Part shown: piece after piece, positions 9,085 through 17,696 of the stretch
How the letters are laid out: the number at the start of each line of letters is the position of its first letter
How positions within the stretch are numbered: the first letter of the stretch is position 1
Source of the DNA: an uncultured Faecalibacterium sp.
GTDB lineage: Bacteria; Bacillota; Clostridia; Oscillospirales; Ruminococcaceae
DNA: 37,341 bases
Direction of reading: 5' to 3'
NCBI GenBank assembly: GCA_937880095.1
Contig: CALFLK010000006.1
Span: 1-37,341 of the forward strand
Made by a program: the position numbers and the translations under genes
Notes under the pieces: generated by a model
Told to the model about the DNA's origin: nothing
The model's input: the letters and a program-made list of their open reading frames with translations, nothing else
Databases searched by the model: none

Positions 9085-10119
9085 ATGGCACTGAATAAGA
9101 CCAAAGCAAATCTGGTGGATGATGACTTCACCCCGATTGAGTATGATCCGCAGTACATCCTGCAGGTCAACCATCTGAAAAAGTACTTCCCCATTAAGGG
9201 CGGCATGATGAACCAGGTCGTCGGTCAGGTTAAGGCTGTGGACGGCGTTACCTTCAATCTGAAGCGTGGCACCACCATGGGTCTGGTTGGTGAGTCTGGC
9301 TGTGGCAAGACCACTACCGGCCGTACCATCCTGCGCCTGAACGGCGAAAAGACCGGTGGTCAGGTTCTGTTCAACGGCAAGGAAGTTTATGATCTGTCTA
9401 ACAAGGAAATGCGCGATATGCGTACCAAGATGCAGATCATCTTCCAGGACCCGTTCTCCAGCCTGTCCCCCCGTTTGCCGGTTGGTGAAATCATTGGTGA
9501 GGCTGTGCGCGAGCACAAGCTGTGCAAGCCCAGCGAATTCAACGACTATGTGGATGAGATTATGGACCACTGCGGTCTGCAGCCCTTCCACAAGGACCGT
9601 TACCCCCACGAATTCTCCGGCGGTCAGCGTCAGCGTATCTGCATTGCGCGCGCACTGGCTCTGAACCCTGAGTTTGTTGTGTGTGACGAGCCGGTTTCTG
9701 CACTGGATGTTTCCATTCAGGCACAGATCATCAACCTGCTGAATGAGCTGCAGGAGCGTTACAAGCTGACCTACCTGTTCATTTCCCATGACCTGTCTGT
9801 CGTTGAGCACATCTCCGACACGGTTGGTGTTATGTATCTGGGTGGTCTGGTTGAGTACGGCGAGACTGCGGATATCTTCCGTAACCCGCTGCACCCCTAT
9901 ACCAAGGCTCTGTTCTCTGCAATTCCGATTCCTGACCCCAATGTCAAGATGAATCGTATTGTTCTGGAAGGCTCGATTCCTTCTCCTGCTAATCCGCCGT
10001 CTGGCTGTAAGTTCCATACGCGCTGCCAGTACTGCAGCCAGCGCTGCCGCGAGGAAGCGCCCAAGCAGCGTGAGGTTGAGCCGGGACATTTTGTCCGCTG
10101 CCACCTGTTTGACGAGTAA
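9085..10119 (+). CDS. Peptide ABC transporter ATP-binding protein, DppF/OppF type
   Basis: 344 residues, starting 2 bases after its partner, with GGAGGG overlapping the end of the previous gene. Walker A GESGCGKT at 69-76, signature FSGGQRQRI at 177-185, Walker B VVCDEP ending at 203 with Glu202, switch His235. The C-terminal extension has Cys 308, 314, 317, 321 and 339. It is the second nucleotide-binding subunit of the transporter. Confidence 0.95.
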   Translation: MALNKTKANLVDDDFTPIEYDPQYILQVNHLKKYFPIKGGMMNQVVGQVKAVDGVTFNLKRGTTMGLVGESGCGKTTTGRTILRLNGEKTGGQVLFNGKEVYDLSNKEMRDMRTKMQIIFQDPFSSLSPRLPVGEIIGEAVREHKLCKPSEFNDYVDEIMDHCGLQPFHKDRYPHEFSGGQRQRICIARALALNPEFVVCDEPVSALDVSIQAQIINLLNELQERYKLTYLFISHDLSVVEHISDTVGVMYLGGLVEYGETADIFRNPLHPYTKALFSAIPIPDPNVKMNRIVLEGSIPSPANPPSGCKFHTRCQYCSQRCREEAPKQREVEPGHFVRCHLFDE

Positions 10120-10442
10120 TGGCAAAGTGGAATAAAAACAGCCCCATTGAGGACCCAGATGACGATGGACGTACCGTCGCGGATATGAGTGACCTTGCCC
10201 CCCACCGAAATTGGATGGGTGGCTGGTCTGACTCTACCGGTGGAAAGCCTGTTGCACGAAAAGATTTTTCGGCACCGGAACCCAAACCGGAAAATCGTCC
10301 CTGGGAACAGCCGGAAACGCTGGATCGAGAACAGCGTTTTTGGGCGATCATGGGTGCTTTGAAAGCTGCATTACTGCTGGGCTTGGTCTATATTGTAGGT
10401 TTGAGTTTAGTAGTGTGGTTGCTGTTTTCAATTTGGAGCTGA
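10119..10442 (+). CDS. Small single-pass membrane protein at the end of the ABC operon
   Basis: 107 residues. Its ATG overlaps the previous stop (TAATG), so it is translationally coupled to the ATPase gene. The first 80 residues are polar and Pro/Asp/Arg rich; one hydrophobic helix spans about 85-106 at the C-terminus, suggesting a tail-anchored protein facing the cytosol. No family recognised. A terminator follows directly, which makes it the last gene of the operon. Confidence 0.75.
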   Translation: MAKWNKNSPIEDPDDDGRTVADMSDLAPHRNWMGGWSDSTGGKPVARKDFSAPEPKPENRPWEQPETLDREQRFWAIMGALKAALLLGLVYIVGLSLVVWLLFSIWS

Positions 10443-10449
10443 ACGAAAG

Positions 10450-10479
10450 GGCTTCTGCGTTTCGCAGAAGTCTTTTTTT
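10450..10479 (+). terminator. Terminator of the peptide ABC operon
   Basis: CTTCTGCG/CGCAGAAG stem (10452-10459 with 10463-10470), TTT loop, followed by seven T. It begins 8 bases after the last stop. Confidence 0.92.
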
Positions 10480-10544
10480 AAGAGATAAAAAATAAGTCAT
10501 ACTTATATAATAATCTTTGTACGACAAAGAAAGGAGTGTTGTCC

Positions 10545-11249
10545 ATGAAGAAAAGACCTGTGATTGGTATTCCTTATATTGGATCCGCGGCAGAACATCA
10601 TTACATGCTGGGTAATTATATTTTAGCATTGCTGCGCGCAGGCGCACGCCCTAAAATTTTAAGACGTACCAGCGACCCTGCTGTGTTCAAAAAGTATCTG
10701 GAACTGTGTGACGGCTTTTTGATGCCGGGTGGTCCGGATATTGACCCCGTTCGCTACGGCCGGGAAAAGGAACCGGAATGCGGCGAAATCGACAAGGAAC
10801 GTGACGATTTCGAGCTGCAGCTGCTGGAGTGGCTACTGCCCACACAGAAGCCGATTTTGGGTATTTGCCGTGGCTGTCAGGCATTGGCAGTAGCATCTGG
10901 CGGTACATTGATTCAGGACATCACGAAACTGCAGTCGTGCAATCATAAAAATCGAGAGAATCTGCGGAAAGCGATGCACGTTGCCAATTTGGAAGGTGAT
11001 AGCATCCTGCGGGATATTCTGCCTGAAAATGAAAACACTTACAACGTGAATACTTGGCATCATCAGGTTGTGGAACAGCCGGGGCAGGGGATGCGCATTA
11101 TTGCATACGGCCCGGATGGTTTTGCAGAAGCGATTCAGCGGGATGACCGTGCATTCTGCTTGGGCGTACAGTGGCATCCGGAGCATCTGATTCTCCGCGA
11201 CAAAAATCAACAGCATATCTTTAATGCGTTTATTGATGCCTGCCGCTAA
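10545..11249 (+). CDS. Gamma-glutamyl-gamma-aminobutyrate hydrolase family protein (peptidase C26)
   Basis: 234 residues from the ATG at 10545. An in-frame GTG 9 bases earlier lies inside the AAGGAG ribosome site and cannot be the start. Class I glutamine-amidotransferase fold: nucleophile Cys108 in GICRGCQ, His211 and Glu213 in QWHPEH. This family (PuuD-like) hydrolyses gamma-glutamyl bonds; PuuD itself acts in putrescine breakdown, but no other polyamine gene is present here, so the substrate is open. It is monocistronic between two terminators. A TATAAT at 10506-10511 may be its -10 box, without a clear -35. Confidence 0.88.
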   Translation: MKKRPVIGIPYIGSAAEHHYMLGNYILALLRAGARPKILRRTSDPAVFKKYLELCDGFLMPGGPDIDPVRYGREKEPECGEIDKERDDFELQLLEWLLPTQKPILGICRGCQALAVASGGTLIQDITKLQSCNHKNRENLRKAMHVANLEGDSILRDILPENENTYNVNTWHHQVVEQPGQGMRIIAYGPDGFAEAIQRDDRAFCLGVQWHPEHLILRDKNQQHIFNAFIDACR

Positions 11250-11293
11250 AGCAGAAATGCTTTACGGAGTAGAAAGTCGGTTTTATAGATGAG

Positions 11294-11334
11294 AAAAAAG
11301 CAGCGCACAGAAAATTTCTGTACGCTGCTTTTTT
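11294..11334 (+). terminator. Terminator after the C26 peptidase gene
   Basis: Long A-rich/T-rich stem: AAAAAGCAGCG pairs with CGCTGC plus the T run, with inner ACAGAAA/TTTCTGT. Poly-A before and poly-T after make it work in either direction. The 318 bases from 11250 to 11567 hold only this terminator and the next promoter. Confidence 0.9.
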
Positions 11335-11503
11335 GTATCCTAAAAAGAATGTGACGGAAATTTGCAGAGGGCAGCAGAATCCAAGCACTTTATAGTATAG
11401 GACAAAGTGGAATAAAATAGAGAACATCCTTTTCAAATTCGGATGGAATGCAAAGTAAATCTGCTTTCCATCGTTTCAGCGCAGAAAATACCTGCTGGAA
11501 GCA

Positions 11504-11532
11504 TTGGCACAGCGGTGCTTTTGTGGTATGAT
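11504..11532 (+). promoter_or_regulatory. Extended -10 promoter of the NhaC-like gene
   Basis: TTGGCA at 11504-11509, 17-base spacer, TATGAT at 11527-11532 preceded by TGG (extended -10). Confidence 0.75.
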
Positions 11533-11567
11533 ATACAGGTTAAGTAAAAAAGAGAGGATGTACCAAT

Positions 11568-12854
11568 TTGGAAACAAAGACCAAGCAGGGGCGAGCGGTT
11601 GCCTTGCTGCCGATTGGCGTATTTCTGGTGTTTTTTCTTGGTTCCGGCATCGTTACGGGCGACTTTTATGCCATGCCGACCATTATTGCCTTTTTGATTG
11701 CGCTGGGTGTAGCATTGCTGCAAAACAAGTCGCTGTCCTTCAACGATAAAATCGAAGTGATGGCAAAAGGCGTGGGAGATGAAAATATCATCACCATGTG
11801 CCTGATTTTTCTGTGTGCCGGTGGATTTTCCGGTGCAGTATCTGCGGCAGGCGGCGTGGAAAGCACCGTCGCTTTGGGTCTGTCGATTTTGCCGCCGAAA
11901 ATAGCAGTTGTGGGCCTGTTCATTATTGGCTGCTTTATTTCGATTTCGATGGGTACCTCGATGGGGACGATTTCGACCCTCGCCCCCATTGCGGTAGGTA
12001 TTAGTCGGACAGCGGGTTTCCCGGTGGAAATCTGTATCGGCGCAGTCATGTGCGGTGCTATGTTTGGTGATAACCTGTCCATGATTTCGGATACGACCAT
12101 CGCAGCCGTAAAAACGCAGGGCTGTGAAATGAAGGATAAGTTCAGAGAAAACTTCCTCATTGTTCTGCCTGCGGCATTGCTGACTATTGTGCTGTTCTTA
12201 GTACTGACGCGTAACGGTGGTACAGCAATCACGCAGAATCTGGAGTATGATCTGTTTAAGGTCATGCCGTATTTTCTGGTTCTGATTGGTGCGCTGATCG
12301 GTGTGAACGTATTTGTCGTGCTGATTAGTGGCACGGTGGTTTCTCTAATCGTAGGCGTAGTCACCGGAAGTATCCCGCTGAATCAGATTTTTCAGGCTGT
12401 GGGTAACGGTGTAACGGAAATGTACGACATTACCGTGATTTCCATTATTGTGGCTTGTATCGTATCTTTGGTGCGTGAATATGGCGGCATTCAGTTTGTG
12501 CTGGATTGCATCAAGAAGCGGATTCACAGCCCCCGTGGTGCAGAAGCTGGTATTGCGGGTTTGGCATTGTTGGTGGATGCTTGTACCGCCAATAATACCG
12601 TTGCGATTGTTATGGCGGGACCCATTGCAAAGGACATCAGCGACAGCTATGATATTTCGCCCAAGCGTACTGCCTCACTGCTGGATATTTTCAGCTCAGT
12701 CGGGCAGGGAATCATACCCTATGGTGCGCAGTTGCTCAGCGCTGCTACACTGACGGGACTGACACCGCTTCATATTATGCCCTATTTGTATTACCCGGTT
12801 TTGATGGCGGTAAGTGCAATGATGTTCATTTGCTTCCGTAAAAATCGGACGTGA
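11568..12854 (+). CDS. Na+/H+ antiporter NhaC family protein
   Basis: 428 residues beginning at a TTG (ribosome site GAGAGG 10 bases upstream). About 11 hydrophobic segments fill the protein. The region GGFSGAVSAAGGVEST, followed by a Gly/Ser-rich stretch SMGTSMGTISTLAP, and a later DACTANNTVAIVMAG are typical of NhaC-type antiporters in Firmicutes. It probably exchanges sodium for protons at the cytoplasmic membrane; a substrate-proton exchange such as malate/lactate is possible in this family. Single gene with its own promoter and terminator. Confidence 0.85.
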   Translation: METKTKQGRAVALLPIGVFLVFFLGSGIVTGDFYAMPTIIAFLIALGVALLQNKSLSFNDKIEVMAKGVGDENIITMCLIFLCAGGFSGAVSAAGGVESTVALGLSILPPKIAVVGLFIIGCFISISMGTSMGTISTLAPIAVGISRTAGFPVEICIGAVMCGAMFGDNLSMISDTTIAAVKTQGCEMKDKFRENFLIVLPAALLTIVLFLVLTRNGGTAITQNLEYDLFKVMPYFLVLIGALIGVNVFVVLISGTVVSLIVGVVTGSIPLNQIFQAVGNGVTEMYDITVISIIVACIVSLVREYGGIQFVLDCIKKRIHSPRGAEAGIAGLALLVDACTANNTVAIVMAGPIAKDISDSYDISPKRTASLLDIFSSVGQGIIPYGAQLLSAATLTGLTPLHIMPYLYYPVLMAVSAMMFICFRKNRT

Positions 12855-12879
12855 TAGACAACAAAGCGTATAAATCAAT

Positions 12880-12916
12880 AAAAAAGCGACACGATGTAGT
12901 ATCGTGCCGCTTTTTT
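12880..12916. terminator. Bidirectional terminator between convergent genes
   Basis: AAAAAGCG and CACGAT arms pair with ATCGTG and CGCTTTTTT around a short loop with one A-C mismatch. A run of A on one side and T on the other serves the NhaC-like gene on plus and possibly the hydrolase on minus. Confidence 0.88.
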
Positions 12917-13054
12917 ATTATGGAATTGTGGGTTCTCTGCGTAAAGTGCTTTGGTTCGAAAACAGATCCCCCGATATGCCTATTTGACAGTAAAATTTAC
13001 AAAAAAGGATTTGTACACTGTATTTATCCGTTTCGGAATGACAAATGCGGTCAA

Positions 13055-13924
13055 TTAGTTCTCTTCTGCCTTGGGAGGCTCCGGCATCTTTACGCCCATC
13101 TCCTTCAGATAATGACCAACCAGACTGTTGCTCTTATCCACAAAAACCGGCTCACCGAAAATCTTGCGCAGCCAGCTGACGCTCAAATCGTGCCACTGTG
13201 CAACGCGTTCGTTCAGCAGCTGACTGCTGCCGTTTGCGCTCTCAGCAGTGCCCAGACCCAGACCGTGCGGGCCAAACTGGAACAGATGCAGTTCGTAGTC
13301 AACACCAGCCTTGCTGTAAGCGTTAGCAATCGCTAGCGCGCCGTACGGGGTCAGGCGGTCCTCAACTGTTGCAAACAGAAAAGCCGGGGGTGCATTTGCA
13401 TCAATGGCACCAAAAGCATCCAGCGTTTTCATGTCCTCGGCGGTAGGATGTTTCTTACCGGTCAGAAGCTGTGCAAAGAACGCGTTCTGCGGACCATCCA
13501 TGCTTGCCACAGGGTAACCCAGCAGCAAGGCATTGGGCTTGTTTTCCGCCAGCATACCGGATGCCAGTGCCAGATGACCACCGGCAGAAAAACCGCAGAC
13601 AGCAATTTGGTCCGCTGCGATATGCCATTCAGCAGCATGTTCGCGCACAAGACCAACTGCCCAAGATACTTCCTCCAGCGGGGAGAAACCAGCAGCATCA
13701 AAGCGCACAGAGTAATTCAGCACAAAAGCATGGAAACCACGCGCAGCGTATGCCAAAGCAACGGGTTCGCCTTCCGTAGCAGCACAGTAAAGATAACCGC
13801 CACCCGGGCAGATGATCACAGCAGGACGGTTGGTTTCCTGACCCATCGTGATATCACAATCCAGCACATAACCGGTCAAGGTAGCTTCCGAATGAACGGG
13901 ATGCGTAAAGGTAAAAGTTTTCAT
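13055..13924 (-). CDS. Alpha/beta hydrolase, esterase/lipase type
   Basis: 289 residues, cytosolic (no signal). Oxyanion-region motif CPGGGY at 39-44, nucleophile Ser113 in GFSAG, catalytic Asp189 in TVEDRLTP, His220 in GPHGLGL. This arrangement matches the BD-FAE/acetyl-esterase group that often deacetylates sugars or xylo-oligosaccharides, but the substrate cannot be read from sequence. AAGGAG precedes the ATG. It is transcribed away from the amidase gene from its own promoter. Confidence 0.87.
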   Translation of the reverse strand: MKTFTFTHPVHSEATLTGYVLDCDITMGQETNRPAVIICPGGGYLYCAATEGEPVALAYAARGFHAFVLNYSVRFDAAGFSPLEEVSWAVGLVREHAAEWHIAADQIAVCGFSAGGHLALASGMLAENKPNALLLGYPVASMDGPQNAFFAQLLTGKKHPTAEDMKTLDAFGAIDANAPPAFLFATVEDRLTPYGALAIANAYSKAGVDYELHLFQFGPHGLGLGTAESANGSSQLLNERVAQWHDLSVSWLRKIFGEPVFVDKSNSLVGHYLKEMGVKMPEPPKAEEN

Positions 13925-13954
13925 AAAAAGCTCCTTTAATAATTCTTTGCATCT

Positions 13955-13983
13955 ATTTTAGCGGAAATGCTGTATCATGTCAA
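13955..13983 (-). promoter_or_regulatory. Promoter of the hydrolase gene
   Basis: On the minus strand TTGACA (13983-13978), 17 bases, TAAAAT (13960-13955). Confidence 0.8.
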
Positions 13984-13991
13984 AATAACCC

Positions 13992-14020
13992 TTTACGCAG
14001 CGAAAAGGAAAGCGTATAAT
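13992..14020 (+). promoter_or_regulatory. Promoter of the isochorismatase-family gene
   Basis: TTTACG at 13992-13997, 17-base spacer, TATAAT at 14015-14020. Its -35 lies only 8 bases from the -35 of the divergent hydrolase promoter. Confidence 0.7.
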
Positions 14021-14050
14021 AGGCGACAATATGAGAAAGGGAGAGATACG

Positions 14051-14578
14051 ATGCAGGACATTTTAGTTGTAGTAGATATGCAGAACGATTTTGTGGATGG
14101 TGTGCTTGGTTCGAAAGAAGCCCAGGCCATTGTGCCGAAAGTAGTGGAGAAAATTCAAAATTTTTCAGGCACAGTTCTGTTTACCCGTGATACCCATGAG
14201 GAAGACTATATGCAGACCCAGGAAGGTAAGTATCTTCCCGTGCCCCATTGCATTCACAACACGCAGGGCTGGCAGCTTTGCCCGGCGGTGGAGCAGCTGC
14301 GCCGTACCGAGCCGCTGGATAAGGTCACCTTTGGCTCTCGTCAGTTGGGTGAGTTGCTTTGCCGTATGGATTTGCAGGAAGCAATCAACAGTGTGACGCT
14401 GATTGGTCTTTGCACAGATATCTGCGTGATTTCCAATGCGTTTCTGGTCAAATCCTTTTTGCCGGAAGTGACGGTCACGGTAGACGCTTCCTGCTGCGCG
14501 GGTGTTACTCCGGAAAGTCATCAGACTGCATTGAATGCAATGCGTGCGTGCCAGATTCAAATTGAGAACGACAAATAA
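14051..14578 (+). CDS. Isochorismatase-family cysteine hydrolase (nicotinamidase-like)
   Basis: 175 residues from the ATG at 14051, with AAGGGAG 7 bases upstream; an upstream ATG at 13967 would start before the promoter -10 and is rejected. Catalytic triad of the family: Asp9 in VVDMQNDF, Lys91, Cys125 in CTDICV. Asp47, His49 (TRDTHEEDY) and His66 are placed like nicotinamidase metal ligands, so nicotinamide to nicotinate conversion in NAD salvage is a fair guess; other amides remain possible. Confidence 0.85.
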   Translation: MQDILVVVDMQNDFVDGVLGSKEAQAIVPKVVEKIQNFSGTVLFTRDTHEEDYMQTQEGKYLPVPHCIHNTQGWQLCPAVEQLRRTEPLDKVTFGSRQLGELLCRMDLQEAINSVTLIGLCTDICVISNAFLVKSFLPEVTVTVDASCCAGVTPESHQTALNAMRACQIQIENDK

Positions 14579-14600
14579 GCGAAAAAATAAAAGTTTTTTC

Positions 14601-14629
14601 TTGCATTGTGACGAAAAATGCTTTATACT
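14601..14629 (+). promoter_or_regulatory. Promoter of guaA
   Basis: TTGCAT at 14601-14606, 17-base spacer, TATACT at 14624-14629. The 70-base leader holds only a small ACCAG/CTGGT hairpin (14642-14657) and is too short for a purine riboswitch. Confidence 0.75.
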
Positions 14630-14698
14630 TTGAAAAAGGAGACCAGCGGTTTCTGGTACGAGAGTAAATCATTATCATAATAAATAGGAGGCTTGACA

Positions 14699-15679
14699 AT
14701 GGATCTGAACAAGAGACCTGAAAGCATGGAGCGAATCACGACTGCTGCACTGGCAGAAAAGTTTATTGAGGAGCAGGTTGCTGCTGTGCGCGCACAGGTT
14801 GGCGACAAGAAGGTATTGCTGGCACTGTCTGGCGGTGTGGACAGCTCTGTTGTAGCTGCACTGCTGATCAAGGCAATCGGCAAGCAGCTGGTTTGCGTAC
14901 ACGTCAACCATGGTCTGATGCGTAAGGGCGAGAGCGAGCAGGTTCTGGAAGTGTTCGGTTCTCAGATGGACGCAAACCTGATCTATGTGGACGCTACCGA
15001 GCGTTTCCTGACCAAGCTGGAAGGCGTTTCTGATCCCGAGACCAAGCGTAAGATTATCGGCGGCGAGTTCATTGAAGTCTTCAACGAAGAAGCTCGCAAG
15101 CAGGAGGGCATCTCTTTCCTGGCTCAGGGTACCATCTACCCCGACATCCTGGAGAGCGACGGCGTTAAGGCACACCACAACGTTGGCGGCCTGCCCGAGG
15201 ATATGCAGTTTGAGCTGGTTGAGCCGGTTCGCCTGCTGTACAAGGACGAAGTTCGTGTTGTTGGTGCAGCTCTGGGTCTGCCCGATTCCATGGTCAATCG
15301 TCAGCCGTTCCCCGGCCCCGGCCTGGGCGTTCGTTGCACCGGTGCAATCACCCGCGATCGTCTGCATTCTCTGCGTGAGTCTGACGCTATCCTGCGTGAG
15401 GAGTTCGACAAGGCTGGCCTGACCAAGCAGGTTTGGCAGTTCTTCACCGTTGTGCCTGACTTCCGTTCTACCGGTGTCCGTGACGGTAAGCGTGCATGGG
15501 ATTGGCCTGTTATCATTCGTGCTGTCAACACCGTTGACGCTATGACCGCAACTGTGCCTGAGCTGGATTGGGCTGTTCTGAAGAAGATCACCGACCGTAT
15601 CCTGGCTGAGGTTCCCGGTGTTTGCCGTGTCCTGTACGACCTGAGCCCCAAGGGCCCCGCTACCATCGAGTGGGAATAA
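14699..15679 (+). CDS. guaA: GMP synthase, ATP-pyrophosphatase/dimerisation domains only
   Basis: 326 residues. Start is the ATG at 14699 with AGGAGG 7 bases upstream; a TTG 6 bases earlier touches the ribosome site. The PP-loop SGGVDSS is at 44-50, followed by NHGLMRKGE, GTIYPDILES, HHNVGGLP and the C-terminal dimerisation domain ending PATIEWE. It converts XMP to GMP using ammonia and ATP. Bacterial GuaA normally has about 510 residues with an N-terminal glutamine amidotransferase; that whole domain is absent, and promoter and ribosome site show this is not a truncation artefact. A separate amidotransferase subunit elsewhere, as in archaea, is expected. Its last codons are the integration site of the elements downstream. 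Confidence 0.95.
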   Translation: MDLNKRPESMERITTAALAEKFIEEQVAAVRAQVGDKKVLLALSGGVDSSVVAALLIKAIGKQLVCVHVNHGLMRKGESEQVLEVFGSQMDANLIYVDATERFLTKLEGVSDPETKRKIIGGEFIEVFNEEARKQEGISFLAQGTIYPDILESDGVKAHHNVGGLPEDMQFELVEPVRLLYKDEVRVVGAALGLPDSMVNRQPFPGPGLGVRCTGAITRDRLHSLRESDAILREEFDKAGLTKQVWQFFTVVPDFRSTGVRDGKRAWDWPVIIRAVNTVDAMTATVPELDWAVLKKITDRILAEVPGVCRVLYDLSPKGPATIEWE

Positions 15680-15680
15680 G
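15666..15680 (+). other. attL core of element 1 within guaA
   Basis: TCGAGTGGGAATAAG, covering the last guaA codons and stop. It matches the copy at 27439-27453 in 14 of 15 bases; the difference is a synonymous GAA/GAG. Confidence 0.8.
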
Positions 15681-15698
15681 TTAAAATAGTCTTTCGAG

Positions 15699-15746
15699 TC
15701 CCGAAAACCCTTGAAAATACAGGGGTTTTCGGGATTCTTGTTTTTT
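15699..15746 (+). terminator. Terminator after guaA, supplied by element 1
   Basis: TCCCGAAAACCC (15699-15710) pairs with GGGTTTTCGGGA (15723-15734), followed by a T-rich tract to 15746. It lies inside the element, so integration replaces the native guaA 3' end signals. Confidence 0.88.
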
Positions 15747-15748
15747 AC

Positions 15749-15767
15749 TGGCTACAAATTGGCTACA
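15749..15767 (+). repeat. Left integrase arm repeats of element 1
   Basis: TGGCTACA at 15749-15756 and again at 15760-15767, an 11-base pitch that places both on one DNA face. Matching copies stand at the right end of the element. Confidence 0.7.
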
Positions 15768-16868
15768 TCAGGACGTTTTTTCGTAGCCATCGTCTTTTGT
15801 GGCTATCATGTCAAGCTGATCGGCTACTTCGGTCTGCTTATTCGGGTACAGATGGCTGTAGGTTTCCATGGTAGTTTGTACCCTTTCATGTCCCAAGCGT
15901 TCTGCTACCAGAAGCGGCGTACAGCCCATGTCAATCAATAAACTGGCGTGGGTATGACGTACATCGTGCACCCTGATCTTCTGCGTTCCGGAGTGGTCAC
16001 AACCATACTTCATCTGTCTGCCAACCCAGCCCCTGTCATATGGGAAGATACGGTCTGTAGGCTGTACCTCATAGAGCTTTGACAGATAGTCTTTCAGACA
16101 GCTTTCCAGTACCTTCGGCATAACTACTTCACGGTAGCCAGCTTCGGTCTTAGGAGGATAGATATAATCCTTTCCGTTCAGACGCTGATAGTTCTTGTTG
16201 ACAGAGATAATGTGTCTGTCGAAGTCGATATCCTCTGGTGTCAGAGCCAGCAGTTCGCCAACACGCAGGCCCGTGTAGTACATGACCATGAAAACGGTGT
16301 AACCGATAGGTCTGTCCTCCATGGCTTTAATGAACACCTTGAATTCTTCGTTTGTCCAGAACAGCATTTCATCGGCGTTCTTCTTACCCATGGAACCTGC
16401 CTTGTGACAGGGGTTCTCCCTCAGTCCGTAGAACTTCACCGCAAAATTGAAGGCTGCGGTAAGCTGGTTGTTGATGGTTCGCAGATAAGTTGGTGCATAA
16501 CCTCTGCCGTTGGGCTGACGGAAGTTAATCAACTCGTTTTGCCAATTACGAATATCGGTCGATTTGATGGCACTGAGCGGCATCTCACCGAAGTACGGGA
16601 GGACTTTCTTATCGAACAGATAGCGCTTGTTGGCATAAGTAGTTTCTCTGGTGCGAGGAACCGCATCCTTCATATAGATTTCAACGAAATCCTTGAATTT
16701 CATGCCCAGGCTACCATCTGCCTGACTAATAAAATCACGTTCCCATTGCAAGGCTTCTTTCTTAGTATTGAAGCCTCTTTTCTTTTTGTGGATCTCCTTT
16801 CCTGTCCAATCCTTTACTCGGATTTGGGACATCCACTTGCCTGTGTTTTTGTCTCTTGTTACTGACAT
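15768..16868 (-). CDS. Tyrosine integrase of element 1
   Basis: 366 residues. An N-terminal arm-DNA-binding domain (about 1-50), a SAM-like core-binding domain (about 57-150) and a catalytic domain with Arg202 (TGLRVGELL), Lys240, His301 and Arg304 (HDVRHTH), His327 (LGHERV) and nucleophile Tyr337 (TYSHLYP). All key residues are present. AAGGAGA lies upstream of the ATG. It is transcribed toward the att site, after the repressor gene. It is closely similar in layout to the integrase of element 2 (aligned blocks at the same positions), yet the arm repeats of the two elements differ. Confidence 0.96.
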   Translation of the reverse strand: MSVTRDKNTGKWMSQIRVKDWTGKEIHKKKRGFNTKKEALQWERDFISQADGSLGMKFKDFVEIYMKDAVPRTRETTYANKRYLFDKKVLPYFGEMPLSAIKSTDIRNWQNELINFRQPNGRGYAPTYLRTINNQLTAAFNFAVKFYGLRENPCHKAGSMGKKNADEMLFWTNEEFKVFIKAMEDRPIGYTVFMVMYYTGLRVGELLALTPEDIDFDRHIISVNKNYQRLNGKDYIYPPKTEAGYREVVMPKVLESCLKDYLSKLYEVQPTDRIFPYDRGWVGRQMKYGCDHSGTQKIRVHDVRHTHASLLIDMGCTPLLVAERLGHERVQTTMETYSHLYPNKQTEVADQLDMIATKDDGYEKTS

Positions 16869-16903
16869 TGTGTTCTCCTTTTCTATCCAATGTCAGACCT
16901 TAA

Positions 16904-17503
16904 TTATTCTACAGAGCCAAACTCCTTTTCGAGAAAAGCTCTGCGACGAGCTAAGCGCTCATCTTCGTCAAGTTCTTCCGGTTCCACACATTCCACGGAA
17001 GCCCCAGCATAGTACGCAAGGGTCTGCTCTTGCCAGCTATGTAATGCTGCAGGAGAACAGTTGTAACTGCGCATATCCTCACGCATTTCTTCCCATTGTT
17101 CCAAGAACAGACACATATCCGCATTGTGGTCTGCATCCATCTCCTTGCCGTTGAAGCGGATGGAGCAAGTCCACTCATTGCTGCGGGGCGGTTTCTTTAC
17201 ATCTACATCAAACTTGATGGAAGAAACCTTGTTCAGTTCAAACAGGAAGCTCATTATGTCGGCAAGGCTTCTGATCGGTGCCGTATTGGTTTCATAACCA
17301 AGGATAAAGGTCGGCGTCGTATCAAGGTGCTTTGCCATTTCGTTTACGACATCAATGGAAACCTCGATTTCTCCGGTTTCATACTTCTGCACGGTGCGCA
17401 GAGATTTGCCGAGTAGGTTTGCCAGTTGTGTCTGATTCAGCCCTTTGCGTTTTCGTAGTGTTTTTATCCGCTGGCCGATTACGGAATAATCGAAATTGTC
17501 CAT
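16904..17503 (-). CDS. XRE-family repressor of element 1
   Basis: 199 residues. A helix-turn-helix at about 8-65 (IKTLRKRKGLNQTQLANLLGKS then LRTVQKYETGEIEVS) is followed by a C-terminal region of about 130 residues with no motif that I recognise. GAGGTGA precedes the ATG. It lies 35 bases upstream of the integrase gene and is divergent from the Xis-like gene, the classic position of a repressor controlling both directions. Confidence 0.88.
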   Translation of the reverse strand: MDNFDYSVIGQRIKTLRKRKGLNQTQLANLLGKSLRTVQKYETGEIEVSIDVVNEMAKHLDTTPTFILGYETNTAPIRSLADIMSFLFELNKVSSIKFDVDVKKPPRSNEWTCSIRFNGKEMDADHNADMCLFLEQWEEMREDMRSYNCSPAALHSWQEQTLAYYAGASVECVEPEELDEDERLARRRAFLEKEFGSVE

Positions 17504-17523
17504 AAATAATTCACCTCGTCCAT

Positions 17524-17552
17524 ACTATACCACATTCAAATACGAATTACAA
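17524..17552 (-). promoter_or_regulatory. Promoter of the repressor-integrase operon, element 1
   Basis: Minus strand TTGTAA (17552-17547), 17 bases, TATAGT (17529-17524). An operator-like site overlaps the -35. Confidence 0.65.
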
Positions 17553-17576
17553 GTACATATTTTTATTCTACAGGTA

Positions 17577-17605
17577 TTGACAAAAGTATTTCTTGTTCGT
17601 ATAAT
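17577..17605 (+). promoter_or_regulatory. Promoter of the xis-repA operon, element 1
   Basis: TTGACA at 17577-17582, 17 bases, TATAAT at 17600-17605. Operator-like sites with an AGTRY half overlap or flank it at 17544-17556, 17577-17589 and 17612-17624 (GTACTAAAAGTGC). Confidence 0.85.
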
Positions 17606-17696
17606 GAGTGTGTACTAAAAGTGCGTATTACGGAGATTTGAAGAAATCAAGCGAACCAAAGATACGCAAATCTACATTTTAGACACAGGAGGTACA

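Noticed and set aside
14630..14698. Purine riboswitch before guaA.
   Set aside because: The leader is about 70 bases with one small hairpin and lacks the conserved core and an expression platform.
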